The notes under the pieces were generated by a model. It saw nothing but the letters and a program-made list of their open reading frames with translations, was not told where the DNA came from and did not search any database. From assembly GCA_026770585.1 (NCBI GenBank), contig MU646558.1:361679-372945 (forward strand): a DNA stretch of 11,267 nt, read 5' to 3'. Below, piece by piece: positions 10,605 through 11,267 of this stretch. Numbering within the stretch: the first letter of the stretch is position 1; each line of letters opens with the position of its first letter. Origin of the DNA: Baffinella frigidus (taxonomy: Eukaryota > Cryptophyceae > Cryptomonadales > Baffinellaceae). A program made the translations under genes and the position numbers.

Positions 10605-10624
10605 GCTATGCCATTTGGCATAGC
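10605..10624. repeat. Small perfect hairpin
   Basis: GCTATGCCA/TGGCATAGC separated by TT. A related CAATGCCAAAT follows at 10631. No poly-T tail follows, so it is not taken as a terminator. Confidence 0.6.
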
Positions 10625-10679
10625 CCTCGGCAATGCCAAATCGAGAGCTGTGACCGGCGCTCTCGTGAGAAAAGCACTC

Positions 10680-10748
10680 CCCGGTCTCGAAAGCTCAAAA
10701 AGCCCAGAAAGCTCAAAAAACTCTGAAAGCTCAAAAACAAAAAAAAAC
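10680..10748. repeat. GAAAGCTCAAAAA short tandem repeat
   Basis: Four irregular copies of GAAAGCTCAAAAA with variants (GCCCAGAAAGCTC, CTCTGAAAGCTC), ending in an A-rich run. Similar pieces recur near 10936 and 11073-11104. Confidence 0.8.
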
Positions 10749-10756
10749 GAAACGGG

Positions 10757-10927
10757 ATGCTAGAGGGGCCTATTTAAAACCGATGTGCTTTTAAAAGAGG
10801 GCATTTGTGTAGTAACTTTCGTTGAATGGTCACGTGACTCTGCTCAAATTGCACAGTCAGGAGGTTACTTTACCTTATCCTGGTACAAATATTTACAACC
10901 CCACATGTAAATAGGCCCCTCTAGCAT
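10757..10927. mobile_element. MITE-like element G, perfect 20-bp ends
   Basis: ATGCTAGAGGGGCCTATTTA at 10757-10776 is the exact reverse complement of 10908-10927. The interior shares TTGTGTAGTAA.TTTCGTTG with element C and GGTCACGT with element D. It is non-coding, and no target duplication is evident. Confidence 0.85.
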
Positions 10928-10956
10928 TCTCGAGTGGAAAGCTCAAAAACACAAAA

Positions 10957-11158
10957 CCCCGAGACCGGTTCTAGCCCCGAAACCGGGTTCGTGCACGTGC
11001 GGGTTCGGAGGGCGGTTGATCAAGCTGGGGGGGGGGGGCACTTCCCGGTCTCGACAACTGGAAAAACACTCAGAAAGCCCAAGAAAACTATAAAAAACTC
11101 AAAAATCCCTGAGCCCGAAACTGGTTCTAACCACGATACCGGGTTCGTGCAGGTGCGG
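10957..11158. repeat. Two copies of a ~47-bp direct repeat
   Basis: GAGACCGGTTCTAGCCCCGA and the following CCGGGTTCGTGCACGTGCGG (about 10957-11003) recur in altered form at about 11112-11158. A run of ten or more G lies between them near 11029-11038. No gene is recognised from 10930 to the end. Confidence 0.75.
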
Positions 11159-11267
11159 ATTTCATCTCGGACCATACCAGAATCTGTCCTGATGAAAAGG
11201 CGTAAGATAGCATCATTTGATGCCTAAAATAGCATATACACCCTTACCTTCCGCGTGGGGAGCCTAA

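Overview
The window looks like nuclear DNA of a eukaryote, most likely a green alga. It has short GT-AG exons with GC-rich third positions, long introns full of plant/green-algal telomere-type heptamers (TTTAGGG and variants), and many short inverted-repeat elements. The mix of TTTAGGG-variant introns and CTCTCTCCTATCAACAAAT minisatellites recalls prasinophyte genomes such as Cymbomonas, but that is a weak guess from memory. No rRNA, tRNA, CRISPR, autonomous transposase or viral gene was seen.

Two genes in divergent orientation explain the convincing coding sequence. On the minus strand, from about 7774 down to 1375, lie six exons of a transmembrane-9-superfamily protein (nonaspanin, TM9SF/EMP70). 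They encode a signal peptide (7670-7774), the NKVGPY..NPQETY segment (7304-7384), the WAGLGEAL segment (5769-5834), the [14 protein letters not shown] segment (3565-3677), the [17 protein letters not shown] segment (2025-2136) and the [16 protein letters not shown] segment (1375-1487). These are in the family's normal order, and the junction phases agree with family alignments. Only the lumenal N-terminal domain is present; the nine-helix membrane domain would lie beyond the left edge. On the plus strand, exons at 8391-8498 and 9764-9858 encode the N-terminus of a tRNA (guanine-N7-)-methyltransferase (METTL1/Trm8). The catalytic remainder is not in order in the window. The two start regions face each other across a short GC-rich interval carrying TGACGTCA.

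The most unusual property is that four of the six TM9SF exons, and one TRM8 exon, recur as several whole, half or broken copies in the adjacent introns, in the same order and orientation. By eye there are six copies of exon 6, four of exon 5, four of exon 4 and six of exon 3. The copies are separated by heptamer arrays or minisatellites. Several half-copies stop at the same point inside the exon, and one exon-3 copy is split by an inverted-repeat transposon.

Layout: 1-330 inverted-repeat elements; 386-1372 minisatellite with exon-6 copies; 1375-3680 exons 6, 5 and 4, their copies and heptamer arrays; 3700-5580 five inverted-repeat elements (two of one family, opposite orientation) and heptamer arrays; 5583-7170 exon 3 copies, including a 217-bp triplication, and heptamer arrays; 7300-8500 the divergent gene starts; 8500-9760 TRM8 intron with a perfect 63-bp-arm hairpin; 9764-10138 TRM8 exon 3 and its interrupted copy; 10139-11267 palindromes, inverted-repeat elements and short direct repeats with no recognised gene.
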